Origin: SHLQ01 sp964494395
GTDB lineage: Bacteria > Actinomycetota > Acidimicrobiia > Acidimicrobiales > SHLQ01
Reading direction: 5' to 3'
DNA length: 52,471 nt
Assembly (NCBI GenBank): GCA_964494395.1
Contig: CAZBTI010000007.1
Coordinates: 1 to 52,471, forward strand
Positions 33,954 to 41,257 of the stretch are shown here, in pieces. Positions within the stretch are counted from its first letter, which is position 1. Each line of letters begins with the position of its first letter. The notes beneath the pieces are model-generated. The model was not told the DNA's origin. It ran no database searches and saw nothing but the letters and a program-made list of their open reading frames with translations. A program made the position numbers and the translations under genes.

Positions 33954-34960
33954 GCAGCGACCTGCTCTTCGTAGGTTTCGTCGTCCCACCACGACGCGAT
34001 CGATGACGTTGCGAGAATTGCCTCGATGCGTTCTTTGACCTCTGGGTCGAGCCGTTCTCGCCAACCGTTTGCCCGCTCGTCCGTGTCATTGTTGACAGCA
34101 CCAAATACCGATCTGTTCTTCGCTGTCTCGATCCGATTGCGAACGTCGTCGGTTAGCGCCAAACCAAAGTGGTTGTAGAGCTGCGCGATCGTCGCCTCCG
34201 GTTCAGTGACAAGATCCTCATAACGAAGACGGAGGTACTGGGTCAGATTGGCCGCTCGATGCTCGATCAGTTCCATCTGGTAGACGCCGAACCACGTCTC
34301 AGCCTCTTCGAGTGTCAGTTCGTCGACCGGACCCATGCGTTCAGCAAAGGCGGCGTCGCCAGCGAGTAGTCGGAGCTGATCGATCTTTTCACGCAGAGCC
34401 TCTTGCGGGTCGGCCCTATCTATGTAGCGGCGAAGGAAACTCTCGTGGCGCCCGCCCGGGTGCCGCACCACCTGTACGACAGGAACGTGCGGCCGGTTAT
34501 CGAGGACCCACGTCGCCCAGTTGTAGCCCTGCACGAGTTTGAACAACGCAACGCTGTCGACGCCATCGAGGCTGCCCACCCAACGAGGCATCTTCCACTC
34601 GCCATCAGCCCATGACCAGAGCACTCGTGACGCCAGACGTCGAATACGAGGCCGAGCCGAAAGCTGTGCGATACCGAGTCGTTGCGAAATCGGCAGCACG
34701 AAGTCCTTTGGGTGATCGAGGCGGTGGTCCATCTCACCCATATGCGTTGCGGTCTGTTCCGCGACGGCGTCCCACCATTTGGCGAGACGGGCCCCATCTG
34801 CGCCGATGCGCCAGTTGTTGGGCAACGGGTCCATGAAGGACGGGACGCACAGGTCGGGTTCGTTGCGACAGAAGGTGCGGGGAGACGCGTCAAGCACGTC
34901 CAAAACCCAATTCGTTCCTGAGCGACCTTGCCCGAGAACCAGTCCGTAACTCAACTCCAT
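33950..34960 (-). CDS. PAPS-dependent sulfotransferase
   Basis: Transfers sulfate from PAPS to a hydroxyl, here probably on the exopolysaccharide. The 336-aa product from ATG 34960 begins MELSYGLVLGQGRSGTNWV, the 5'-phosphosulfate-binding loop, continues with LDVLDASPRTFCRNEP, and has the 3'-phosphate site in VPVVQVVRHPGGRHESFL (VxxxRxPxxxxxS). The C-terminal half has LRLRYEDLVTEPEATIAQLYNHFGL, typical of bacterial sulfotransferases. The frame is open 33 codons further upstream but lacks similarity there. It is convergent with the flippase and divergent from the MFS gene; placement next to Wzx/Wzy supports a role in polymer sulfation. Confidence 0.88.
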   Translation of the reverse strand: MELSYGLVLGQGRSGTNWVLDVLDASPRTFCRNEPDLCVPSFMDPLPNNWRIGADGARLAKWWDAVAEQTATHMGEMDHRLDHPKDFVLPISQRLGIAQLSARPRIRRLASRVLWSWADGEWKMPRWVGSLDGVDSVALFKLVQGYNWATWVLDNRPHVPVVQVVRHPGGRHESFLRRYIDRADPQEALREKIDQLRLLAGDAAFAERMGPVDELTLEEAETWFGVYQMELIEHRAANLTQYLRLRYEDLVTEPEATIAQLYNHFGLALTDDVRNRIETAKNRSVFGAVNNDTDERANGWRERLDPEVKERIEAILATSSIASWWDDETYEEQVAA

Positions 34961-35007
34961 GGTTTTCCAATCGGCACGATGAGCGCGACTTTCAAGCGCT
35001 GGAGACC

Positions 35008-35019
35008 TAGCGTTTAACA
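35008..35019 (+). promoter_or_regulatory. -10 box for leaderless MFS gene
   Basis: TAGCGT, then TTAACA, then GTG 35020. Same layout as the other leaderless starts. Confidence 0.5.
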
Positions 35020-36288
35020 GTGACTTCGACCAAGACACGGGTGGAAAACCGTCGCTCACTACTCACTGGTGATGGCGGTCGCATCCTGCTGTTTGCAATC
35101 TTGGCATCGGGCCTCACCGGACCGGGCCAAACGATCGGCGTTTCGGTCTTCATCGACCATTTCATTTCCGACCTCGAAATCACGCGGTCCGAGGTATCTG
35201 GCGCCTATCTCGTCGGCACGCTCTCGGCCTCACTGTTCCTCCCGTCTGTTGGACGCTTCATCGATCGGCACGGTGTTCGCAAATCACAGGTAGTGATCGG
35301 CCTTGCGTTCGCCCTGGTTTTGGTGAACATGTCGTTCGTGACCGGCGTGATCACCCTCGCTGTCGGCTTTATCGGGATTCGCCTCCTCGGTCAAGGTTCG
35401 CTGTCGCTAGTCAGCACCGTGACCGTCTCACTCCGCTTCGAGAAGGATCGAGGCACAGCCCTTGGAGTCTTCTCCACCTTCTCGGCAGCGTTACTCGCGC
35501 TTGCCCCAATCCTCCTCGGCTTTGCGATCTCGACCTGGGGCTGGAGAAGCGCATGGCTTGCCGCGGCGGTAGCCATTCTCGTCACCGTGATTCCGTTGGC
35601 GTGGTTTGGGCTGGCTTCGATGCCTCGAGGCACGGTGGCAAAGCCATCGAAAGCCCCTCCTATTACTAGCCGACAAGATGCGTCAATAAACCCAACCGAG
35701 AACGCCGTCACGCGTGCCGACGCCGTCCGGACAAGAGGGTTCTGGATCTTGGTGGCGATCAGCGGTTCGACCAGCATGCTCGCAACCGGACTCAACTTTC
35801 ACCAGATCGACCTGCTGACCACCGCCGGACTGAGCACGACCGCCGCAGCAGCGCTCTTCTTGCCGCAGGTCATTGGTTCGAGCATTGCCGGGTTCGGCTT
35901 TGGCGTGCTCGTCGACCGGGTTGATGGACCGTGGCTGCCCGCAGCGGCCGCCGCGCTACTGGTCAGCGCCCACCTGCTCGCGGCGATCGTTGCGCCGGGG
36001 TTGGTCGTCTTCATCTATGCGATCATGCTCGGAGCGGCCGGTGGCGCGAGTCGAACCGTGACCTCGGCGCTGTTACCGAAGTGGTTCGGCACTCAGGAAA
36101 TCGGGTCGATTCAGGGAACGCTCACGACCACGAACGTCGGCTTGTCTGCGATTGGTCCGGTCACCTTGGCAGTGCTCGAATCCAGTACCGGGTCGTATGC
36201 GACCTCGGTGCTGATCTTGGCGTTGATTCCGGTTGGCGCAGGACTGTTTGCCTTCTCGGCGCCGCGTGGGTCAAAGACGGGTGGTTAG
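35020..36288 (+). CDS. MFS transporter (monocarboxylate/NarK-like)
   Basis: Twelve-helix carrier of 422 aa. It starts with GTG preceded by a TAGCGT box at 6 nt, then ILLFAILASGLTGPGQTIGVSVFIDHFISDLEITRSEVSGAYLVGTL, the helix 1-2 layout of the monocarboxylate/oxalate-like MFS group, and FIDRHGVRKSQ in loop 2-3. The second half repeats with GFGVLVDRVDGPWLP. A polar loop of about 40 aa lies in the middle. Substrate unknown. Its stop overlaps that of the convergent lipoprotein gene (TTAG, 36285-36288). Confidence 0.88.
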   Translation: MTSTKTRVENRRSLLTGDGGRILLFAILASGLTGPGQTIGVSVFIDHFISDLEITRSEVSGAYLVGTLSASLFLPSVGRFIDRHGVRKSQVVIGLAFALVLVNMSFVTGVITLAVGFIGIRLLGQGSLSLVSTVTVSLRFEKDRGTALGVFSTFSAALLALAPILLGFAISTWGWRSAWLAAAVAILVTVIPLAWFGLASMPRGTVAKPSKAPPITSRQDASINPTENAVTRADAVRTRGFWILVAISGSTSMLATGLNFHQIDLLTTAGLSTTAAAALFLPQVIGSSIAGFGFGVLVDRVDGPWLPAAAAALLVSAHLLAAIVAPGLVVFIYAIMLGAAGGASRTVTSALLPKWFGTQEIGSIQGTLTTTNVGLSAIGPVTLAVLESSTGSYATSVLILALIPVGAGLFAFSAPRGSKTGG

Positions 36289-37070
36289 CCGAGGCCGACC
36301 GAGGTGATGATCCCATCGTCGACCTCGAAGTTGAGCCGCTCCGGCCGGAAGTCTTCGGTGACCGGGAAGAACTCATCGTCGACTCGAACCGTGCGGGCGG
36401 TGAGCAGGTTCTCTTCGACGATCGATGTCGCTTCGTCCTGGGTGAGCCCGACGAAATCGTCGACGGTGAGATCGGGGGTTATCTGAGCGGGACCAGGCTG
36501 CGGTGCTCGCACGAATTCGAGGGTTTTGCCAGCGGCACTTTCGTTGAGTGCGACGTTGACCTGCAGGGCGAAGTCACCAGCAACACAGCTTCGAGCCAAT
36601 GCATCTTCGGTGATGCCGACCATGAGTTCGATCTCTACGACCTCTGGCGTCTCGATAATGAGCGCCGCTGAGGCGGCCGTGCAGTTGGGGTCCCCACCTA
36701 CAAAGCGCACCCAAAGTTCGCTGTCATCATCAGGGTTCAGAAGTAGCTCACCGGGGCTAATGATGCGTGGATCCACGCTCGCGCCGTTCGGGATGACCTG
36801 AGCGTCATTGAGATCGATATTGGAGGAAGACACGGGTAACGGATCCTGTTCTGGCTCGGCGTCATCAACTTCGTCGCTGACGACGGTGTCTGGATCATCA
36901 CTCGATACGACGTCCGGGGCTTCCTCGCCCTCAGGCTCACTATCGGCCAGGGGGAGTTCAGCCGGCACGGTGTCGTCTGCGGCGTCGCCAGAGCCGGTTC
37001 CGACCTCTGAGGTCGACCCGCACGCGGCGAGCAGAAGGATAAATACGAGGGGGGTGAGTAGTCGCAACAT
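36285..37070 (-). CDS. Lipoprotein with I78-like peptidase-inhibitor C-terminus (paralogue 1)
   Basis: A secreted lipid-anchored protein of 261 aa. The signal peptide LLTPLVFILLLAACGS has lipobox LAAC; residues 20-75 are an acidic, disordered stalk. A middle domain (about 95-185) has two cysteines (DPNCTAAS and LARSCVAG). The C-terminal 60 aa (VDDFVGLTQDEATSIVEENLLTARTVRVDDEFFPVTEDFRPERLNFEVDDGIIT) follow the pattern of potato-inhibitor-I/I78 peptidase inhibitors: a helix, a reactive-loop-like stretch, then DFRPxRLNxxVDDG. It is clearly paralogous to the gene at 42262-42975. Inhibitor activity is inferred from pattern, not shown. Confidence 0.8.
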   Translation of the reverse strand: MLRLLTPLVFILLLAACGSTSEVGTGSGDAADDTVPAELPLADSEPEGEEAPDVVSSDDPDTVVSDEVDDAEPEQDPLPVSSSNIDLNDAQVIPNGASVDPRIISPGELLLNPDDDSELWVRFVGGDPNCTAASAALIIETPEVVEIELMVGITEDALARSCVAGDFALQVNVALNESAAGKTLEFVRAPQPGPAQITPDLTVDDFVGLTQDEATSIVEENLLTARTVRVDDEFFPVTEDFRPERLNFEVDDGIITSVGLG

Positions 37071-37216
37071 GATAGGTATACGTCCGCCAAGCCTTTCTGG
37101 TTCCCGAACATTCTCTTTATCGGTTTGGGCTGTTCATGAATGAAGCCGAACGAGTTGTCGCCAAACGAGGTGGGGACGGTTTGCCACAGGTCACCCACAC
37201 GAACTAAACGAGAGAT

Positions 37217-38212
37217 GTGTCGATTGGACTTCTTCTCACAGCACTCGGTCTCGGATTGCGCCATGGCGTCGATTGGGACCACATCGCAGCTATTGCCGAC
37301 CTTAGTGGCAACGCCGAGAACCGGCGTCGAGGTTTCATTCTGTCCATGGCCTACGCCGTTGGCCATGGTGCCGTGGTCTTCCTGCTCGGTACTGCCGCGA
37401 TCGCCTTCGGGCTCGCCATCCCCGACGGATTCGACGAACTCATGGGCCGCATCGTCGGCGTCACCCTCATCCTGCTCGGGCTATGGATCATCGCCGAGTT
37501 GCTGCGCAAGGGCCAGGACTTCCGCTTGAGGAGCCGTTGGATGCTCGTCATCGACGGTACCTTCGCCGGCTTTCGCAAAGTTCGCAATGGAATAGCTGGC
37601 CGCAAGATCAGCGTCGAGCACGACCACGAACACGAACACGTCGATGCGGTTGTAGCTGAGGATCACGGCCTTGAGGAAAGTAACGTCATCGACCTTCGAG
37701 ACCGCTTCGCTCATGACCACTCCCACGTTCGGGAACCAGCAACTGTTGCGGCAACCGCGGTTGGAGTAGGGACTGAGTCAGAAGTGACTGGCTGGCGCGG
37801 CTTGCGCGACCGCATCCACGGTCACTCACACGCGCCGTCTTCGAGCCATTCACATAACCATTCTCACGACCTTGCACTTCCCGACCAAGCGGGCGCCTCG
37901 TATGGCAACAAGACAGCGACCGGAATCGGCATGCTTCATGGCGTAGGAATCGAAAGCCCCACGCAGATTGCAATCTTCGTCGCCTCATCGGCGGCTGCCG
38001 GAGTTGGCTTTGGGCTTGCACTGCTCGGAACGTGGGTGCTGGGGCTGATCATCGCTAATGCCGTGCTCGCCGTAGCCGCTGGCGCTGGTCTACTGAATGC
38101 TGAGCGCAGCTTCCCGATCTACGCCACGATCGCGGTGATCGTCAGCGTGCTCAGTATCGCCCTCGGCCTGCTCTACGTCGTAGGGCTCGACATCCTGCCA
38201 GCGCTGTCCTAG
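37217..38212 (+). CDS. NiCoT-family nickel/cobalt permease
   Basis: Membrane permease for Ni2+ or Co2+. The 331-aa protein has the NiCoT signature HX4DH in GLGLRHGVDWDHIAAI, at the end of helix 1, then LSMAYAVGHGAVVFLLG, the second family motif. A cytosolic loop of about 100 aa in the centre is very rich in His (EHDHEHEH, AHDHSH, HGHSHAPSSSHSHNHSH) and probably buffers or senses metal. The second half has GIGMLHGVGIESPTQIAIF, again a conserved family motif. GTG start at 37217. I saw no convincing B12 or NiCo riboswitch in the 146 bp upstream, and no urease or hydrogenase gene nearby. Confidence 0.93.
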   Translation: MSIGLLLTALGLGLRHGVDWDHIAAIADLSGNAENRRRGFILSMAYAVGHGAVVFLLGTAAIAFGLAIPDGFDELMGRIVGVTLILLGLWIIAELLRKGQDFRLRSRWMLVIDGTFAGFRKVRNGIAGRKISVEHDHEHEHVDAVVAEDHGLEESNVIDLRDRFAHDHSHVREPATVAATAVGVGTESEVTGWRGLRDRIHGHSHAPSSSHSHNHSHDLALPDQAGASYGNKTATGIGMLHGVGIESPTQIAIFVASSAAAGVGFGLALLGTWVLGLIIANAVLAVAAGAGLLNAERSFPIYATIAVIVSVLSIALGLLYVVGLDILPALS

Positions 38213-38400
38213 CTCGAGGTCTCACGTTCGAGGTCGACCTCGGCGACGTACCGTTCTGTCTTTCTAGAACAATTCTCTTGGAAAAGACCGCGACATTTTG
38301 CTCACTTGGGTCGTCCGAACTACCGATGGGTAACTAGTTCGTACCGACTGGCTGGGTCAACCATCGAGGCGGGTGCCACATTGAGCACCTACGGAGAAAA
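38213..38400 (+). promoter_or_regulatory. Structured leader of the 48-aa membrane protein gene
   Basis: No ORF. Inverted repeats: CGAACTA (38316-38322) with TAGTTCG (38335-38341), a perfect 7-bp stem with 12-nt loop, and GGTGC (38372-38376) with GCACC (38385-38389) just upstream of the ribosome site GGAGAAAA. The latter could hide or expose the ribosome site. I could not match it to a known riboswitch. Confidence 0.4.
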
Positions 38401-38547
38401 ATGCAATTCCTACAAGACGAACCCGCAACAGTTCGCAAGACCTTTGAATTTGGCTGGAGAGCACTGTCTCTGGGCCTTGTTACCGTTATTCTGAGCATTA
38501 TCGTTTCCCTTGCGATCGTGCAGCTTGTGGAGCTCATCCTCGCCTAA
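38401..38547 (+). CDS. Small single-pass membrane protein (48 aa)
   Basis: ATG 38401 has a good ribosome site, GGAG with 4-5 nt spacing. The frame encodes 48 aa and ends with TAA: a charged start MQFLQDEPATVRKTFEFGWR, then one long hydrophobic helix ALSLGLVTVILSIIVSLAIV and a short end QLVELILA. It fits a small type II or III membrane protein and no known family comes to mind. The next gene on the same strand, 76 bp on, is a GGDEF-EAL protein; the two might be linked, but the hairpins between suggest separate control. Coding is supported by ribosome site and composition only. Confidence 0.65.
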   Translation: MQFLQDEPATVRKTFEFGWRALSLGLVTVILSIIVSLAIVQLVELILA

Positions 38548-38564
38548 GCAGAGCGTGCAAACCG

Positions 38565-38584
38565 TCACGTGCGACGTGAGTCGC
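38565..38584 (+). promoter_or_regulatory. Two overlapping, mutually exclusive hairpins
   Basis: TCACGT-GCG-ACGTGA (38565-38579) and GCGAC-GTGA-GTCGC (38571-38584) are both perfect stems but share bases, so only one can form. The second has a GNRA-type loop. They lie 40 bp upstream of the GGDEF-EAL start codon and could be a small RNA switch or nested operator halves. Confidence 0.45.
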
Positions 38585-38623
38585 AAGGCTCAAGGTTGAA
38601 GACGAATTGCCGATACTGAAGCC

Positions 38624-40375
38624 ATGAGCAGCGGTGCGGAAAATCAATCTTCAAACACGTCCGTCTTCGCTGATGGAGCTTCTGTCAACCGCCTCTATCA
38701 GGCGTTTGATAGGCGAGAAAACTCCGAGCGTGTCACCAACGTCATTAACGCGCAGGTCTGGGTAACTGACCTCAGCGGTCAAATTATTCGCGCAAACGAC
38801 CCCTGGCTCAAGGCGCGGGGTTTCGAATCGATCAAGGAAGCTGTTGGCAAGACAGCCCATGACGTCTTCGACGCCGTAGTTGCTGGCGCGAGTGTCAACG
38901 AAGACATTCATGTCATCGATACGGGTCGAGAATCCGTTTCGGCCTTTACCGACGAATCAGGCCGCTCGTTCCAAAGCGTGCGCATGCCCTTGCTCGAGCA
39001 GGGAGACATGATCGGCCTGATCGGTGTTATCACCCCTCAGGAGATCACCGTCGATTCAGGCGTCACTCCCATTGCCCAGGCCGATGTCGACCAGCTCACC
39101 GGAGCCAGCAGCCTCGCAGCTTTGCACACATACCTCACTGAAGTACTCGCTGCCGGCGAACCCATGTCGATGCTTCTCCTCGATCTCGATGACTTCCACG
39201 TCGTGAACAACTCGATGGGACGAGACGTTGGTGACCAGCTGCTTCAGAAGGCAGCAAAGCGACTCATCAATGTCTTCGGCTCTCGTCTCTTTCGCATTGG
39301 TGGAGACGAGTTCGTCATCCTCCTGCCGACGAACGAGCGAGCACAGCTCGACGTGGTCACCGAGCAGATCCTCCAGCGGTGGCGTCAACCACTCGTCGTC
39401 GACGGCATCGAAATCTACGGTGGTGTCAGCATCGGGATTGCACCTATTGCTGACCAAGAGAATTCTGAGGAAGTGCTTCAAGACGCCGAGATGGCGATCC
39501 GCGAAGCTAAGGATGGTGGCCGAAACCGAGCCGTCGTCTTTAGCCGAGAGCAACGCAAACTCGCCGACGATGAACTGTGGCGCCAAATGCTCGTGCGTCG
39601 AGCCGTGGCGAGCAAAGAGTTCAGCCTGCACTGGCAGCCGATCATCGAGATCGAATCTGGCAACATCGCTGGTGTTGAAGCGTTCCTTCGCTGGCAACCA
39701 GCTGGCGGCGCTGCCACTCATCCAGCAGCGGAATTCATCCCGTTCCTCGAACACTCCGGGTTGGTCATTCCCGTGGGCCGCCAAGTCCTCGACGACGCGT
39801 GCCGTCAACACACCCTTTGGCGTTCCCGAAGTGAGATCGACCGCCCAATTCCGATCTTCATCAACCTCTCTCGCCGACAGTTCAGCAGCGATTCGCTCGT
39901 GGACGACGTCCTCACCACGCTGCAACAGCACGCTGTTGACCCGAAGCACCTCACCCTCGAGATCGCCGACTTCACCCCTGGAGATGACCTTCACAAGCTC
40001 ATCTCTGACATTGACCGCCTGCAAAGAGCCGGTGTTCGGGTGGCAATCGATGAGTTCGGCGCTGGATCGTCGACTCTCGAAGGGCTTGCCAACCTTCCGA
40101 TTCAGGTAGTGAAGATCGCCCGTTCGATCACCGACCGAATTGCGCAAGGAAAGGACGAACCGTTGCTCGACGCCATCCAGCACATGGCGAGGGCGATTGG
40201 CCATGTCCCGATCGTTCAAGGCGTGGAGAACGACATGCAACTCGATTGGCTACGAGCGAAGGGGTGGACGTACGCGCAGGGTTATCACCTTTCGAAGCCT
40301 CTCGACCCGGAGGCGATGACCTCTTTGCTCATCGACCACTTCTCCCGACCTGAGGGCCAGCGCTGGGGTAACTAG
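38624..40375 (+). CDS. PAS-GGDEF-EAL protein: probable diguanylate cyclase with degenerate EAL
   Basis: Cyclic-di-GMP signalling protein of 583 aa without membrane segments. Residues about 35-130 are a PAS-type sensor (NAQVWVTDLSGQIIRANDPWLKARG). The GGDEF domain has an intact active site RIGGDEFVIL (226-230) but no RxxD inhibitory site upstream. The EAL domain (about 325-575) starts VEAFLRW with Glu352 kept, but DDFG is DEFG, the KID motif is KIA, and AEGVE is VQGVE. Loss of these metal and catalytic residues suggests no phosphodiesterase activity; it may bind c-di-GMP or regulate the cyclase half. It is probably a single-gene unit. Confidence 0.93.
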   Translation: MSSGAENQSSNTSVFADGASVNRLYQAFDRRENSERVTNVINAQVWVTDLSGQIIRANDPWLKARGFESIKEAVGKTAHDVFDAVVAGASVNEDIHVIDTGRESVSAFTDESGRSFQSVRMPLLEQGDMIGLIGVITPQEITVDSGVTPIAQADVDQLTGASSLAALHTYLTEVLAAGEPMSMLLLDLDDFHVVNNSMGRDVGDQLLQKAAKRLINVFGSRLFRIGGDEFVILLPTNERAQLDVVTEQILQRWRQPLVVDGIEIYGGVSIGIAPIADQENSEEVLQDAEMAIREAKDGGRNRAVVFSREQRKLADDELWRQMLVRRAVASKEFSLHWQPIIEIESGNIAGVEAFLRWQPAGGAATHPAAEFIPFLEHSGLVIPVGRQVLDDACRQHTLWRSRSEIDRPIPIFINLSRRQFSSDSLVDDVLTTLQQHAVDPKHLTLEIADFTPGDDLHKLISDIDRLQRAGVRVAIDEFGAGSSTLEGLANLPIQVVKIARSITDRIAQGKDEPLLDAIQHMARAIGHVPIVQGVENDMQLDWLRAKGWTYAQGYHLSKPLDPEAMTSLLIDHFSRPEGQRWGN

Positions 40376-40442
40376 CCCGCGAACCGAAGTGAAGAGACGG
40401 ACGAGTATCGGTCCGCGACCATTCGCTGCTCGACACCCCCGT

Positions 40443-40454
40443 TACCGTTTCCTT
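40443..40454 (+). promoter_or_regulatory. -10 box for leaderless PhnD-like gene
   Basis: TACCGT, then TTCCTT, then ATG 40455. Confidence 0.5.
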
Positions 40455-41225
40455 ATGCGCCTGATCTCCTATATGTCACCGGGGTTTCCGCGCTCACTCT
40501 TTATCTCGCTCGCCAACGTAGTGGACGCTGAAGTCCACTTTGACGAGAGTGCTTCAGGTCCGGCGCCCGGTGTAGATCCGTTCCGTGATGGCGAGGCCGA
40601 TCTGGGCTGGATTTGTTCGACATCTTTTGTCGACCTTTGCACTCGTAGCGCCGATCCCACGATCGAACTGGCCGGCGTCGCATGGGTTCCCGATGATCCG
40701 GATGCCAATGGTCGGCCCGTGTACTTCGGCGACCTCGTCACGCTCGCCGACTCCGGCATTGAATCCTTCGACGACCTCGAAGGCCGAACCGTTGGATGCA
40801 ATGACGAAGTCAGCCTCAGTGGCAACTACGCGCTCAGGTTCGCTCTCAAAGATCGTGGCCTGTCGCCGGACTTCATTGATCGCGTTATGACCGGTGGGCA
40901 TCATCACTCTCTCGATCACCTCCTCGCTGGTGAGATTGACGTTGCCCTCGTCGACTCGGTGGTTCGCACCGCACGAGCACGAACAGATGAGCGAATAGCG
41001 AACCTGCGAATCATCGAACGTCTCGGCCCGTGGCCCGTACAGCCTCTGGTCGCTCGATCGACGATGAGTGCGGGCGAAATTTCCTACGTTCGTCGCCTGC
41101 TCCTCGATGCAGCAGATCGTCCCGAAATCCAAGCCGAACTCGAAGCAGCGTGCCTCACCACATTGGTCGAGATCGGCCCCGATCACTACGCCCCGGTCCA
41201 AGCAGCAATGGATCGACTCGACTAA
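40455..41225 (+). CDS. PhnD/SsuA-type periplasmic-binding-fold protein without signal peptide
   Basis: Fold of phosphonate/phosphite ABC-transporter binding proteins. The 256-aa product from ATG 40455 starts directly in the fold (MRLISYMSPGFPRSLF) and has DPFRDGEADLGWICSTSFVDL, FDDLEGRTVGCNDEVSLSGNYALRFAL and the hinge part GGHHHSLDHLLAGEIDVALVDSVV, typical of the PhnD group. There is no signal peptide or lipobox and no permease or ATPase next to it, so it is probably cytosolic and may sense or sequester a small anion. A GTG at 40389 is possible, but the TACCGT box 6 nt before ATG 40455 favours the short form. Confidence 0.85.
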   Translation: MRLISYMSPGFPRSLFISLANVVDAEVHFDESASGPAPGVDPFRDGEADLGWICSTSFVDLCTRSADPTIELAGVAWVPDDPDANGRPVYFGDLVTLADSGIESFDDLEGRTVGCNDEVSLSGNYALRFALKDRGLSPDFIDRVMTGGHHHSLDHLLAGEIDVALVDSVVRTARARTDERIANLRIIERLGPWPVQPLVARSTMSAGEISYVRRLLLDAADRPEIQAELEAACLTTLVEIGPDHYAPVQAAMDRLD

Positions 41226-41240
41226 CCGCTACCCACCAAT

Positions 41241-41257
41241 TTGGGGTCCGACCTCAA
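41241..41257. repeat. REP-like palindrome between convergent genes
   Basis: TTGGGGTCCGACCTCAA, flanked by AATT on the left and TTA on the right. Its core GGGGTCNGACC resembles the repeat at 15033 and 15117. It lies between the convergent PhnD-like and epoxide hydrolase genes and could terminate both. Confidence 0.45.

Noticed and set aside
20645..34960. Prophage or integrated island
   Set aside because: No integrase, phage structural genes or flanking tRNA repeats; content is a coherent polysaccharide locus.
37071..37216. Cobalamin or NiCo riboswitch before the NiCoT gene
   Set aside because: No B12 box or the conserved NiCo core could be recognised, and the region is short.
38281..38400. 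Cyclic-di-GMP riboswitch before the GGDEF-EAL region
   Set aside because: A short TACCGATGG stretch resembles part of the GEMM consensus, but the conserved core elements and helices are not found.
39056..40240. Minus-strand 394-aa open frame
   Set aside because: Antisense to the GGDEF-EAL gene, whose motifs are unmistakable; typical long shadow frame in GC-rich DNA.
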